Shown here: in pieces, positions 1 to 9,018 of the stretch
Numbering within the stretch: position 1 is the first letter of the stretch
Layout of the letters: each line of letters begins with the position of its first letter
NCBI GenBank assembly: GCA_016214145.1
Contig: JACRPA010000007.1
Coordinates: 1 to 60,230, forward strand
Direction of reading: 5' to 3'
Length of the DNA stretch: 60,230 bases
Origin: Rhodocyclales bacterium
GTDB lineage: Bacteria > Pseudomonadota > Gammaproteobacteria > Burkholderiales > Rhodocyclaceae
Notes under the pieces: model-generated
Told to the model about the DNA's origin: nothing
Seen by the model: the letters and a program-made list of their open reading frames with translations, nothing else
The model's database searches: none
Made by a program: the position numbers and the translations under genes

Positions 1-18
1 CGACAGGACAACCGTCAA

Positions 19-133
19 GTCTGACGACCATAGCAAGTCGGTCCCACCCCTTCCCATCCCGAACAGGGCCGTGAAACGACTCCGCGCCGATGATATTGCA
101 CACCCCGTGTGAGAAAGTAGGTCATCGTCAGAC
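19..133 (+). rRNA. rrf: 5S ribosomal RNA
   Basis: This is the 5S rRNA at the end of an rRNA operon whose 16S and 23S genes lie before the window. The two ends pair (GTCTGACGA with TCGTCAGAC), and the interior has the conserved betaproteobacterial stretches CCCATCCCGAACAGG and GCGCCGATGAT. The length of about 115 nt fits. The exact ends are set from the terminal helix and may be off by one or two bases. Confidence 0.95.
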
Positions 134-145
134 TAGTTACAGAGA

Positions 146-179
146 AAAAGCCCGACTTCATCCGAAGTTGGGCTTTTTT
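146..179 (+). terminator. rRNA operon terminator
   Basis: A rho-independent terminator lies directly after 5S rRNA. The stem AGCCCGACTTC pairs with GAAGTTGGGCT through an ATCC loop and is followed by a run of T. It separates the rRNA operon from tupB. Confidence 0.93.
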
Positions 180-233
180 ATTGTCGGAAAACCTTCAGGT
201 ATCATCGTGGCAACTTATTTAGAATAAAGTGTC

Positions 234-929
234 ATGGACTGGCTAGCAACAACCCGCGAGGCGTTTGTTCTTCTATTCACCGGTGAAGCCGAACTCTGGC
301 AGGTCATTTTCATATCGCTAAGGGTTTCGTTACTGGCAATGCTGATTGCGGTCCCGCCTGCCATTGCCTTTGGCTATTTCCTTGCAACCGCTTCGTTTCC
401 TGGCCGCCGGTTACTGATCGTCATCACACAGGGACTGCTTGCCTCACCGACCGTGGTTGTCGGCTTGATTCTCTATCTTCTGTTGTCACGCCAAGGGATT
501 TTCGGCTCGCTCAAATTGCTGTTCACCCAGGAGGCAATGATCACAGGGCAGGTATTGATTGCGCTGCCGGTACTGGTGGCATTTACTATTTCTGCCGTGC
601 AGGGAGCCGATCCTCGCGCTCGAGAAACCGCAATCAGCCTAGGAGCTACACGATTGCGTTCGGCGTGGACCACCCTGCTGGAGGTTCGCTTTGGCGTCAT
701 GGCGGCAGTGTTCAACGCTTTTGGGCGAATCGTTTCGGAAATTGGTTGCTCCCTCATGGTCGGTGGAAACATAGCCGGCGTAACACGTAACATTCCTACG
801 GCTATCGCCCTGGAAACGAGCAAGGGAGAGTTCGCGCAGGGCATCGCTCTTGGATTTGTACTTCTGGTGGTTGCTCTCAGCATCAATTTTGCCCTTGCAT
901 TTGCTCAAGGCGAAGGAGGAATGAAGTGA
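234..929 (+). CDS. tupB: Tungstate-type ABC transporter permease TupB
   Basis: Predicted inner-membrane permease of a tungstate ABC importer. The 231 residues contain about five to six hydrophobic segments and an EAA-type loop (residues near 130-150, ending ETAISLGATRLR), which docks onto the ATPase. The protein resembles the TupB/WtpB group more than ModB, which usually carries the molybdate permease signature. It overlaps tupC by 4 nt (ATGA), so the two are translationally coupled. A tupA substrate-binding gene, normally directly upstream, is absent: the 5S rRNA terminator occupies that place. A tungsten enzyme (aor) is encoded about 36 kb downstream, which makes tungstate the favoured substrate. 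Molybdate or another anion cannot be excluded from sequence alone. Confidence 0.82.
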   Translation: MDWLATTREAFVLLFTGEAELWQVIFISLRVSLLAMLIAVPPAIAFGYFLATASFPGRRLLIVITQGLLASPTVVVGLILYLLLSRQGIFGSLKLLFTQEAMITGQVLIALPVLVAFTISAVQGADPRARETAISLGATRLRSAWTTLLEVRFGVMAAVFNAFGRIVSEIGCSLMVGGNIAGVTRNIPTAIALETSKGEFAQGIALGFVLLVVALSINFALAFAQGEGGMK

Positions 930-1603
930 GTGACTCGATACTTGTCCTTGAGGGCGTTCGCAAGTCGTTCGGGACTCGACGCATCCTTGATGTCTCGAAA
1001 CTGGAGCTTGTCGCCGGCGAAAGTTATGTGCTCACCGGGGAAAACGGCTCCGGCAAGTCGACCTTCCTGCGGGTCCTAGCGGGCTTGGAGGATGCGGAGG
1101 TTGATGTTTTCAACTTTGAGGGCAAACTCATCGATCTGCAGGCTTATCCGAGGTGGCTGCGGCATGACGTGATCTATGTTCACCAGCACCCTTATTTGTT
1201 CCGGGGCAGTATTGTCGACAACATCGCCTACGGCCTGAAAGCCCGCGGCCTAGCGGCGTCGGCATGCGAACCACTGGTGAAGGAAGCCATCGCATGGGCT
1301 GGAGTAAGAGATCTACTCGATGTTCCGCCACACAGGCTGTCAGGCGGTGAAAAACAGCGAGTGGCTCTGGCGCGCGCGCGCGTTCTCCATCCGCGTCTTT
1401 TCTTGATTGATGAACCGACGGCCAATTTAGATGCCGAGGCACGCCAGCAAACCATGAAACTCATACGTGAACTGTGCGATGCTAACGCCACGGTAGTGCT
1501 GGCGTGCCATGACCGTGAAATCATTGAACTTCCGCACATGCACCGCCTGCACATGGACAACGGAAGAATTGAAGCTCAGAGCAGCCATGCGGCCGAAGTG
1601 TGA
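926..1603 (+). CDS. tupC: Tungstate-type ABC transporter ATP-binding protein TupC
   Basis: Cytoplasmic ATPase partner of TupB, 225 residues. Visible motifs are Walker A (GENGSGKST, near residue 40), a Q-loop (VHQHPYLF), the ABC signature (LSGGEKQRVALARA) and Walker B (LFLIDEPTANLD), followed by the switch histidine (LACHDRE). There is no C-terminal MOP domain of the kind that makes ModC longer, so this is the short TupC form. The start overlaps the tupB stop, and the stop is followed after one base by the next gene, so the three probably form one transcript. Confidence 0.84.
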   Translation: MSDSILVLEGVRKSFGTRRILDVSKLELVAGESYVLTGENGSGKSTFLRVLAGLEDAEVDVFNFEGKLIDLQAYPRWLRHDVIYVHQHPYLFRGSIVDNIAYGLKARGLAASACEPLVKEAIAWAGVRDLLDVPPHRLSGGEKQRVALARARVLHPRLFLIDEPTANLDAEARQQTMKLIRELCDANATVVLACHDREIIELPHMHRLHMDNGRIEAQSSHAAEV

Positions 1604-1604
1604 C

Positions 1605-2189
1605 ATGAAAGGGCTATTGGCATTGGGCTTGCTCGCGCTGTGTGTTTCGTCGCATGCGGACGTGTTTGTTCGCGACGATATCATTACCGACCCTGCACCT
1701 GACTTTTTTACAATATGCCATGGTAACGGTTGTCTCAATCTGGGTTATGTAAGTCTGAAGACGGATCAATGGGAGGAGCTGCGTGGGCTATTTCATCCCA
1801 TGGCACGCAGTGCAGAGGAGGAGCGCGAAAGACTGCGTCGCGCGATTGCCTTGATGGAAAAATTCGTCGGCGCTACCACTGGTACCTGGATGGACAAGGG
1901 TGGCACCTTCAATGGCGGAGAGGGGCAAATGGACTGCATCGATGAATCCATCAATACCACTCTGTATCTGAAGATGTTCGAGAAATACGGGCTGATGCGA
2001 GATCATCGGATCGATGATCGGGCCACGCGCGGCTGGTTCATTGGTGGATGGCCGCATACGACTGCCGTGATTCTGGAGAAGGGTGGCAATCGGCTTTGGG
2101 CAGTCGACTCCTGGTTCCTGGACAATGGCGAACCACCTTTCATTCTGCCATTGGAAACGTGGAAGTCCGGCTGGGAGCCAATCCGGTAA
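1605..2189 (+). CDS. Small exported protein of unknown function
   Basis: A 194-residue protein that I do not recognise as a named family. The N-terminus ([18 protein letters not shown]) is a signal peptide with a likely cleavage after SHA, so the mature protein is periplasmic. The start at 1605 puts the signal sequence at the N-terminus. An in-frame ATG at 1587 would add six residues and overlap tupC. The mature part is rich in Trp and Gly and contains a conserved-looking Cys111 (QMDCIDES), His151 (GGWPHTTA) and Asp168 (WAVDSW). Their order would suit a transglutaminase-like or papain-like Cys-His-Asp site; that is inference only. It directly follows tupC, but a role in tungstate uptake is not evident. 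Confidence 0.75.
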   Translation: MKGLLALGLLALCVSSHADVFVRDDIITDPAPDFFTICHGNGCLNLGYVSLKTDQWEELRGLFHPMARSAEEERERLRRAIALMEKFVGATTGTWMDKGGTFNGGEGQMDCIDESINTTLYLKMFEKYGLMRDHRIDDRATRGWFIGGWPHTTAVILEKGGNRLWAVDSWFLDNGEPPFILPLETWKSGWEPIR

Positions 2190-2226
2190 AATACCAAGCG
2201 TTCAACCGCCTTCTTTATTAGGACAG

Positions 2227-3198
2227 ATGAAGACCACTTTCCTGGATTTTGAGCAACCGATAGCCGAACTGGAGGCGAAGATCGAGGAGTTGCGCTATGT
2301 GCAGGACGACTCGGCTGTCGACATATCCGAAGAGATCAGCCGGCTTGAAGCCAAGGGCCTGACGCTGACCAAGGAGATTTATGCCAAGCTGACGCCCTGG
2401 CAGATCGCCCAGGTGGCAAGGCACCCACAGCGGCCTTATACGCTCGACTATGTCCAACATATCTTTACCGATTTCGAGGAACTTCATGGCGATCGCGCCT
2501 TTGCCGACGACCACGCCATCGTTGGGGGCCTTGCGCGCTTCAATGGACAGTCGGTGATGGTCATCGGCCACCAGAAGGGGCGCGACACCAAGGAAAAAAT
2601 CCAACGCAATTTCGGAATGCCGCGCCCGGAGGGCTATCGAAAGGCATTGCGGCTGATGCGTCTTGCGGAAAAATTCGGCATTCCGGTGATCACCTTCGTC
2701 GATACGCCAGGTGCTTATCCCGGGATCGATGCGGAGGAGCGCGGCCAGTCCGAGGCCATCGGCCGTAATCTATACGTTATGGCTGAGCTGAAAGTACCGC
2801 TCATCTGCACGGTGATCGGTGAAGGCGGTTCGGGCGGAGCGTTGGCGATTGCCGTCGGCGATGTAGTGATGATGCTGCAGTACGCCACTTACTCGGTGAT
2901 TTCTCCCGAAGGCTGTGCTTCCATCCTCTGGAAGAGCGCTGAAAAGGCGCCTGAGGCAGCCGAAACCATGGGTATCACAGCCACACGACTGAAAACGCTT
3001 GGCCTGGTGGACCGGATCGTGAGCGAGCCACTGGGCGGGGCTCACCGGGATCACCGAACCATGGCGCAGACGTTGAAGAAAACATTGCAGGATGCCTTGC
3101 GCCAAGTATCGGATCTTTCCCCTGCGGAACTCGTCAAGCAGCGGTTCGAGCGCGTGCTCGGTTATGGCAAGTACAAGGAACAGCAGCCATCCCGTTGA
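2227..3198 (+). CDS. accA: Acetyl-CoA carboxylase carboxyltransferase subunit alpha
   Basis: AccA, with AccD, transfers the carboxyl group from carboxybiotin to acetyl-CoA, giving malonyl-CoA in fatty acid synthesis in the cytoplasm. The 323 residues match the usual AccA length (about 320). The N-terminus ([22 protein letters not shown], split by a short helix) and the crotonase-like core with the [12 protein letters not shown] loop and [17 protein letters not shown] are typical. The ATG at 2227 is chosen because it gives the family N-terminus; a longer reading frame upstream is not homologous. Its 3' end overlaps tilS by 35 nt, an arrangement common in betaproteobacteria. Confidence 0.97.
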   Translation: MKTTFLDFEQPIAELEAKIEELRYVQDDSAVDISEEISRLEAKGLTLTKEIYAKLTPWQIAQVARHPQRPYTLDYVQHIFTDFEELHGDRAFADDHAIVGGLARFNGQSVMVIGHQKGRDTKEKIQRNFGMPRPEGYRKALRLMRLAEKFGIPVITFVDTPGAYPGIDAEERGQSEAIGRNLYVMAELKVPLICTVIGEGGSGGALAIAVGDVVMMLQYATYSVISPEGCASILWKSAEKAPEAAETMGITATRLKTLGLVDRIVSEPLGGAHRDHRTMAQTLKKTLQDALRQVSDLSPAELVKQRFERVLGYGKYKEQQPSR

Positions 3199-4504
3199 TC
3201 TGACCGCGCGGACGTCCGACTGCCTGGGGCAGTTCGTCCGACCCGGCGATCGACTGGTCGCTGCGCTGTCCGGCGGCGTCGATTCGGTTCTCCTTCTGTA
3301 TATCCTGAACAAACTGTCACCAATGCGCGGCTTTCGTTTGTCCGCTCTGCATGTCAATCATGGCATCAGCCCGAATGCCGACCAGTGGCAGGCTTTTTGC
3401 GAGGGATTGTGCGAGGCGTTGGGCATTCGGCTGGACGTAAAACGGGTCGTCGTGGAGCGCAGCGGCGGCGAGAGCCTTGAGGCGGCGGCGCGCCGGGCTC
3501 GCTACGACGCTTTCGACGAGGCCGAAGCGGAATGGCTGGCGCTCGCACACCACCGTGACGACCAGGCCGAGACCCTCCTTTTCAATCTGCTGCGGGGCGC
3601 CGGAGTGGCCGGCGCCGCCGCTATGCCTGCGATGCGTGCTTTTTGCGGCCGTGCCGAACTGGGGGTCCTGCGTCCCCTGCTCGATGCGTCGCGTGAGGAG
3701 ATCGAAGCCTGTGCTCATTCGGAAAGTCTTTCCTGGATCGAAGACGAGAGCAATGCCGACATTCGTTATTCCAGGAACTACCTGCGTCATCGGATTTTCC
3801 CCCTGTTGCAGGAGCGATTCCCGGGCTGTAAAGCAGTGCTGGCACGGGCAGCATCACACTTTGCCGAAAGCGAGTACCTCCTGGAGGAATTGGCCGGGAT
3901 CGATGCCGGGAAGGTCCTGAGAGAGGGCAGGATCGTCGCTTCCGAACTGGCGAAAATGGACAGTGTTCGCGCCCGCAACCTGATGCGGTATGTCCTGCGC
4001 CGCGCGGGCCTCAGCCTGCCGGAAAACGCGCGGCTTCATGAGATTGTCCGGCAGGTGTGCCATGCCGAGTCCGATCGCCAATTGAGCTTTGATCTTGGGG
4101 ACAGGGTGTTGCGTCGATATAAGGGCGAAGTCAGGCTGACACCCCACGGCGTTGCGGGCGCGGACAGGGAATGGCAGGGAGAGGACGTGCTGGAATGGGG
4201 CAGCACCATGCTGCGCTTCAAGGCCACGAAGGGCGCGGGCATCAGTCGCGAAAAGCTTGCTTGCGGCTGCATCAGAATTTCCCCCCGGCAGGGCGGAGAG
4301 CGCTTTCGGCCGGATGGTCGAAGGCCGCGCAGGGAACTGAAAAAGCTGTTGCAGGAGCATGCAGTGCCGCCATGGGAGCGGGACAGGATGCCCTTGCTGT
4401 GGTGCGGTGATGAACTGGTCTGGGTGCCTGGCGTCGGCATCGACTGCGCCTGGCAGTGCCGGGACGGTGAGGCGGGCCTGCTGCCTGCCTGGGAGCAGGC
4501 ATAG
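3164..4504 (+). CDS. tilS: tRNA(Ile)-lysidine synthetase TilS
   Basis: TilS attaches lysine to C34 of the CAU-anticodon tRNA-Ile using ATP, so that the tRNA reads AUA codons. The PP-loop motif SGGVDS lies at residues 36-41. It is followed by the family segments LHVNHGIS and [23 protein letters not shown] and by the [11 protein letters not shown] motif. The C-terminal third holds the TilS substrate-binding and C-terminal domains. The 446 residues are normal for the family. The start at 3164 lies within accA and places the PP-loop at the expected distance from the N-terminus. Confidence 0.95.
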   Translation: MASTRNSSHPVDLTARTSDCLGQFVRPGDRLVAALSGGVDSVLLLYILNKLSPMRGFRLSALHVNHGISPNADQWQAFCEGLCEALGIRLDVKRVVVERSGGESLEAAARRARYDAFDEAEAEWLALAHHRDDQAETLLFNLLRGAGVAGAAAMPAMRAFCGRAELGVLRPLLDASREEIEACAHSESLSWIEDESNADIRYSRNYLRHRIFPLLQERFPGCKAVLARAASHFAESEYLLEELAGIDAGKVLREGRIVASELAKMDSVRARNLMRYVLRRAGLSLPENARLHEIVRQVCHAESDRQLSFDLGDRVLRRYKGEVRLTPHGVAGADREWQGEDVLEWGSTMLRFKATKGAGISREKLACGCIRISPRQGGERFRPDGRRPRRELKKLLQEHAVPPWERDRMPLLWCGDELVWVPGVGIDCAWQCRDGEAGLLPAWEQA

Positions 4505-4542
4505 AGGCATTGAGTAGAAGTCAGTCTCCGTAGGACGGCGGT

Positions 4543-5142
4543 TCAGCGATTACCCGAGAGCAGTTGCGCTAATTCCACGGCGGATTTGACGCTCATCTTC
4601 TCGAAAATGCGCGAGCGATGCACCTCGACGGTGCGCATGGCAATGCTGAGTTCGTCGGCGATGACCTTGTTGTACTTGCCGGCGAGGATGCGCTCCATGA
4701 CCTCCCGTTCGCGCGGCGTGAGTTGGGCGAGGCGCGCGGCTATTGCGGCAGCGCCTGGGCCTGGCGCCTTGCGCGAGGCGTCGGACTCCATGGCGCGGAT
4801 GACGCGATCGACCAGTTCGTTGTCGTTGAAGGGCTTCTCGACGAAGTCGAAGGCGCCCTTCTTGACGGCGGCCACGGCGAGGGGAATGTCGCCATGGCCG
4901 CTGAGGAAGATCACCGGCAGGCGCGAGCCGCGCTCGGAGAGCAAGTCGAAGAGCTGCAGGCCGCTCATCCCGCCCATGCGCACATCGAGCACCAGACAGC
5001 CGCGCAAATCTTCGCGCCAGTCGGCGAGGAAGGCCTCCGCAGAGGGCCAGGCGCGGGAGTCGACGTGGCGCGAGCGGAACAGCCAGGTGAGGGCGTCGCG
5101 GATGGCCTCGTCGTCGTCGACGATATGGGCAATGGGCTTCAT
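4543..5142 (-). CDS. dctR: FixJ/DctR-family response regulator
   Basis: Response regulator of the DctS-DctR pair that turns on C4-dicarboxylate uptake. The receiver domain (residues 1-120) has the acidic pocket DDDE (residues 9-12), the phosphoacceptor Asp53 (LVLDVRMGGMSG) and the conserved lysine (VEKPF). The output domain is a LuxR/FixJ helix-turn-helix (LTPREREVMERILAGKYNKVIADEL, split as LTPREREVMERIL and NKVIADEL). The start is set at 5142, because the preceding codons of the open frame are Arg/Gly-rich and non-homologous. The gene overlaps the sensor gene by 4 nt (ATGA). The divergent dctPQM genes are the expected target. Confidence 0.9.
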   Translation of the reverse strand: MKPIAHIVDDDEAIRDALTWLFRSRHVDSRAWPSAEAFLADWREDLRGCLVLDVRMGGMSGLQLFDLLSERGSRLPVIFLSGHGDIPLAVAAVKKGAFDFVEKPFNDNELVDRVIRAMESDASRKAPGPGAAAIAARLAQLTPREREVMERILAGKYNKVIADELSIAMRTVEVHRSRIFEKMSVKSAVELAQLLSGNR

Positions 5143-7106
5143 GCCAGCGGCAGGACGAAGCGGAAGACGCTGCCGCCTTCCGGGTTGGCCTCGACCCACA
5201 TGCGTCCCTTGTGGGACTCGACGATCGAGCGGCAGATGTTGAGTCCCATGCCCATCCCTTCCGGCTTGGTCGAGAAGAAGGGCTCGAAGAGTCTCGCGAC
5301 GGCTTCCTGGGCGATGCCGCTGCCGTGGTCGGCCACGCTCACCTCAATGCCCTCGTTCGCGGCGTCGCTGCGGATGAAGAGCTGCCGCTCGGCCAGCGGG
5401 GTGGTCCGCATGGCATCGATGCCGTTGCGCATCAGGTTGAGCAGCACCTGTTCCAGCATCACCCGGTCGGCAAGCACCGGCGTCAGGCCGCCGGCCAGGT
5501 CAGCGCGGATTTTCACGCCGCGCTTGCGCGCGTCTCCCTCGATCAGCCCAACGGCGTCCTCGACGATGGCGTTGATTTCGCAGGGTGCACGCTGCGGCTC
5601 GCTGCGGCGCACGAAGTCGTAGATGCGGCGGATGACGCGGCCGGCGCGCTGCGCCTGGCTGGCGAGCTTGCCGAGCGCCTCGCGCAGTTCGTCGCGCGGC
5701 AGGTCGCCGGCCTCGAGCCGGTTGAGGCAGCCGGTGGTATAGCTGGAGATGGCCGAGAGCGGCTGGTTGATCTCGTGGGCCAGGGTCGAGGCCATCTCGC
5801 CCATGGTGACCAGGCGCGCGGTGAACTGCAGCTTCTCCTGCTGCTGGCGCGCCAGATCCTCGGCGCGCTTGCGCTCGGTGATGTCGACCACCGAACCCAT
5901 CCAGCCGGTATGGCGGCCCTCGGCGTCGATCAGCGGCGTCTCGTAGATGAGGGCGTCGAAGCGCTCGCCGTCCTTGCGCTGGAAACGCAGTTCGACTCCT
6001 TCGTTGGGCGCCTGGCCCGCCAGCGATCTGCGGTGCGCGGCCTGCGTCGCCTCGTGCTCCTCGGGCGCCCAGTAGGGCATCGGCGGCAGACGGTTGACCA
6101 GCTCCGCGGCATCGAAGCCGGTCATGCGGCAGAAGGCCGGGTTGACGTAAATGATGCGTCCTTCTAGGTCACGCGCGCGCAGCCCGGTGAACAGCGAATC
6201 CTCCATCGCCTTGCGGAAGGCGTGTTCCTGGGATAGTGCCTGTTCAGCCGCGAGCCTGCGCTGAATGTGGCGCCGCAGGGACCAGAGGCTTCCCAGCACC
6301 GCCAGGGCAAGACCGATGATGACGACAGAAAGAAGGTTGCGCCACAGGCTTGTCGCTGCACTATAGGCATTTGCTGTCAATAGCAGGCCGTGTCCCGGCG
6401 GCTCGAAAGGGATCTGGTAGTCGAGCGTTTCACGCCCCGCCTTGAGGTTGGACTTGGAGCCGAGCACCGCCCCTCCGGCGTCGGTTACGCTGAGGCGATA
6501 GCGCTCGGCGAACCACCAGGGCACCTGTTCGGCAACGAGCTTGCGGACGGAAAAACTGGCAACGATGGTGCCGAGAAGCCGTCCATCGCGGAAGTGCGGT
6601 ACGACCAGATCAAAGAAGTACTCGCCGTCGACCGGGTAAGCCGGACTGAATGCGGGCCTGCCGGTTGAATTCGAAAGACGGAATGCCTGCTGGGAGGCTT
6701 CCGGCCGCAAGGCCACGCCGCCGATGTCATCACTTGCTGTGCCGGGCGCCCCGCGCAGAAGCGATCCACCGTCATCGAGCACCAGCAACTGGACCATGCC
6801 GGGGCTGTTCAGCAGAAGGCTGCGCGCGTGCGGATCGAATTTGCTGCCCGCCAGTTCTCCGCCGAAATAGTCCTGCCCGAGTTGTTGGAGTTGTTCCTGG
6901 TTGCGGCTCAGCTGGAAATCGAGGTTTTGCTCGACCCACAGCATGTCATTGATCAATGTGGCGCGCTGCTCCTCGATCTCCTGGCGATGCAGGAGCCAAA
7001 GCAGCGTGCCCAGCGCCAGGACAAACATAAGCACCGCCATGCGGGGAGCGGTCCAGTACCAAGGCTGCAGGACAGGGGGGCGTTGGTTGGAGGTTTGCAG
7101 ATTCAT
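5139..7106 (-). CDS. dctS: DctS-like PAS sensor histidine kinase
   Basis: Membrane sensor kinase of 655 residues, predicted to sense C4-dicarboxylates. It has one membrane segment near residues 20-40 and a second near 290-310, enclosing a periplasmic sensor domain of about 250 residues. A PAS domain follows (DLEGRIIYVNPAFCRMTGF) with its PAC segment. The HisKA box is LAHEINQPLSAIS, with the phosphorylated His, and the HATPase domain has NLMRNGIDAM, DHGSGI and GMGMGLNICRSIVE. The start at 7106 gives a short cytoplasmic N-terminus; the frame is open 132 nt further upstream without family character. It is transcribed away from dctP, so the 160-nt space between them probably holds both promoters. 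Confidence 0.9.
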   Translation of the reverse strand: MNLQTSNQRPPVLQPWYWTAPRMAVLMFVLALGTLLWLLHRQEIEEQRATLINDMLWVEQNLDFQLSRNQEQLQQLGQDYFGGELAGSKFDPHARSLLLNSPGMVQLLVLDDGGSLLRGAPGTASDDIGGVALRPEASQQAFRLSNSTGRPAFSPAYPVDGEYFFDLVVPHFRDGRLLGTIVASFSVRKLVAEQVPWWFAERYRLSVTDAGGAVLGSKSNLKAGRETLDYQIPFEPPGHGLLLTANAYSAATSLWRNLLSVVIIGLALAVLGSLWSLRRHIQRRLAAEQALSQEHAFRKAMEDSLFTGLRARDLEGRIIYVNPAFCRMTGFDAAELVNRLPPMPYWAPEEHEATQAAHRRSLAGQAPNEGVELRFQRKDGERFDALIYETPLIDAEGRHTGWMGSVVDITERKRAEDLARQQQEKLQFTARLVTMGEMASTLAHEINQPLSAISSYTTGCLNRLEAGDLPRDELREALGKLASQAQRAGRVIRRIYDFVRRSEPQRAPCEINAIVEDAVGLIEGDARKRGVKIRADLAGGLTPVLADRVMLEQVLLNLMRNGIDAMRTTPLAERQLFIRSDAANEGIEVSVADHGSGIAQEAVARLFEPFFSTKPEGMGMGLNICRSIVESHKGRMWVEANPEGGSVFRFVLPLA

Positions 7107-7266
7107 CGGGACAAGGACGGTTACGCCTGAAACATGGTACATCAGGCGGAGAAGGCAGCCGTGTTGCGGATAACCACAATGGCGACCGCTTGCGCAGCCA
7201 TTCAAAATGCGCCACGCTTGACATGCAAAATCCGCCATGGCGGCATATCCAAACTAGGAGGAGATT

Positions 7267-8271
7267 ATGAAACTGAATTCCGCGTTTCTTGGCTTGCTGG
7301 CGCTGGTCGTTTCTGCAGTTGCTGCGGCGCAACAGCCGATCGTGATCAAGTTCAGCCACGTGGTGGCCAACGACACGCCGAAGGGCAAGGCGTCCGACTT
7401 CTTCGCCAAGAAGGCGGCCGAGCTGACCAAGGGCAAGGTCAAGGTCGAGGTGTACGCCAACAGCACGCTCTACAAGGACAAGGAAGAGATGGAGGCGCTG
7501 CAGCTCGGTGCGGTGCAGATGCTGGCACCATCGCTCGCCAAGTTCGGCCCGCTCGGCGTGAAGGAGTTCGAGGTGTTCGACCTGCCGTTCATATTCGACA
7601 ACTACACCGATCTTCACAAGATTACACAGGGCCCGGTCGGTCGGCAGCTGCTGGCCAAGCTGGAGCCGAAAGGCATCAAGGGACTGGCATACTGGGACAA
7701 CGGCTTCAAGTCGTTTTCCGCCAACAAACCGCTCAAGGCGCCCGAGGACTTCAAGGGCCAGAAGATGCGCATCCAGTCATCCAAGGTGCTGGAGTCGCAG
7801 ATGCGCTCGGTGGGCGCGATACCGCAGGTGATGGCCTTCTCCGAGGTGTACCAGGCGCTGCAGACCGGCGTCGTCGACGGCACCGAGAATCCGCATTCCA
7901 ACCTCTACTCGCAGAAGATGCACGAGGTGCAGAAGCACATGACCCTGACCGAGCATGGCTATCTGGGCTATGCGGTCATCACCAACAAGAAGTTCTGGGA
8001 CGGCCTGCCCGCCGACGTTCGCGGGCAGCTCGAGCAGGCCATGAAGGAGTCCACCGACTACGCCAACAAGATCGCCAAGGAAGAGAATGACCAGGCCCTG
8101 GAGAAAGTGAAGGCGTCGGGCAAGACCCAAGTCTATGCTCCCACGCCGGCCGAGCGCATGGCCATCAAGAAAGCGATGGCGAAGGTTCACAAGGAAATGG
8201 AGTCGCGCATCGGCAAGGAAGTCATCGAGGCGGTCTACAAGGAAACCGGCTCCGATCCGTCCAAGCTTTAG
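7267..8271 (+). CDS. dctP: TRAP transporter solute-binding protein DctP
   Basis: Periplasmic substrate-binding protein of a tripartite ATP-independent (TRAP) importer for C4-dicarboxylates. The 334-residue protein begins with a Sec signal peptide (about 21 residues, ending AVAAA) and shows DctP landmarks: FSHVVANDTPKGKA, the dicarboxylate-contacting region with KMRIQSS, and MAFSEVYQALQTGVVDGTENP. A strong ribosome-binding site (AGGAGGAG) stands before the ATG. It is followed by dctQ and dctM. The close match to the DctPQM pattern and the adjacent DctSR system favour succinate/fumarate/malate as substrate, although TRAP specificity cannot be fixed from sequence alone. Confidence 0.93.
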   Translation: MKLNSAFLGLLALVVSAVAAAQQPIVIKFSHVVANDTPKGKASDFFAKKAAELTKGKVKVEVYANSTLYKDKEEMEALQLGAVQMLAPSLAKFGPLGVKEFEVFDLPFIFDNYTDLHKITQGPVGRQLLAKLEPKGIKGLAYWDNGFKSFSANKPLKAPEDFKGQKMRIQSSKVLESQMRSVGAIPQVMAFSEVYQALQTGVVDGTENPHSNLYSQKMHEVQKHMTLTEHGYLGYAVITNKKFWDGLPADVRGQLEQAMKESTDYANKIAKEENDQALEKVKASGKTQVYAPTPAERMAIKKAMAKVHKEMESRIGKEVIEAVYKETGSDPSKL

Positions 8272-8340
8272 TGCAACTGAGGGCTGCCGGCGCCCGGCGC
8301 GCCGATGACCCCCAATTTGACGTCGGGAGGAATGGCGATC

Positions 8341-9018
8341 ATGAAGGTGCTGAATCATCTGGAGGAATGGCTGATAACCTTCCTCATGGGGGCGGCGACA
8401 GTGATCATCTTCGCTGCCGTGATGCATCGCTACGCCGCTGGCTGGGCGATTCCCGGCGTGCAGGACTGGCTGCTCGGCCTCAATTTCGGCTGGGCGCAGG
8501 AGTTGTGCATCATCATGTTCGTCTGGATGGCGAAGTTCGGTGCCGCCTACGGCGTGCGCACCGGCATCCACGTCGGCGTCGATGTGCTGATCAATCGGCT
8601 GCAGGACAGGAATCGTGCCCGCTTCGTCGTCTTCGGACTGCTGGCGGGCGCACTGTTTACGGGCATCGTCGGCACGCTCGGCGCAACCTTCGTCTGGGAG
8701 AACGGCGCGCATTACGCCATCTTCAAGACGTTCGGCCTGAACACCGGCGATCTGCCCGAAGGGCCCACCACGCCGGACCTCGAATGGCCGACCTGGGTCG
8801 TCTATTCGGCCGTACCGTTCGGCTCCTATTTGATGTGCTTCCGCTTTCTGCAGGTGACCGTCAGCTTCCTGCGTTCCGGAGAGCTGCCGCATCACGACCA
8901 TGGCCATGTGGATGGCCTCGAGGAGGCGCCGCTCACCGCCCCCGGCAACGAGGACAAGATCTTCCGCATGGATGACGACCTGCATCCGCGCGAGACGGAC
9001 GGGGAGGAACGGAAATGA
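8341..9018 (+). CDS. dctQ: TRAP transporter small permease DctQ
   Basis: Small inner-membrane subunit of the TRAP importer, with four predicted membrane helices in its first 190 residues and a hydrophilic C-terminal tail rich in His and acidic residues. It has the family pattern LEEWLITFLMGAATVIIFAAV and the later GIHVGVDVLINRL. I chose the ATG at 8341, about ten bases after GGGAGGA. In-frame ATGs at 8332 and 8305 are alternatives, the first of which sits too close to that ribosome-binding site. The gene overlaps dctM by 4 nt. The extended C-terminal tail is longer than in many DctQ proteins. Confidence 0.88.
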   Translation: MKVLNHLEEWLITFLMGAATVIIFAAVMHRYAAGWAIPGVQDWLLGLNFGWAQELCIIMFVWMAKFGAAYGVRTGIHVGVDVLINRLQDRNRARFVVFGLLAGALFTGIVGTLGATFVWENGAHYAIFKTFGLNTGDLPEGPTTPDLEWPTWVVYSAVPFGSYLMCFRFLQVTVSFLRSGELPHHDHGHVDGLEEAPLTAPGNEDKIFRMDDDLHPRETDGEERK

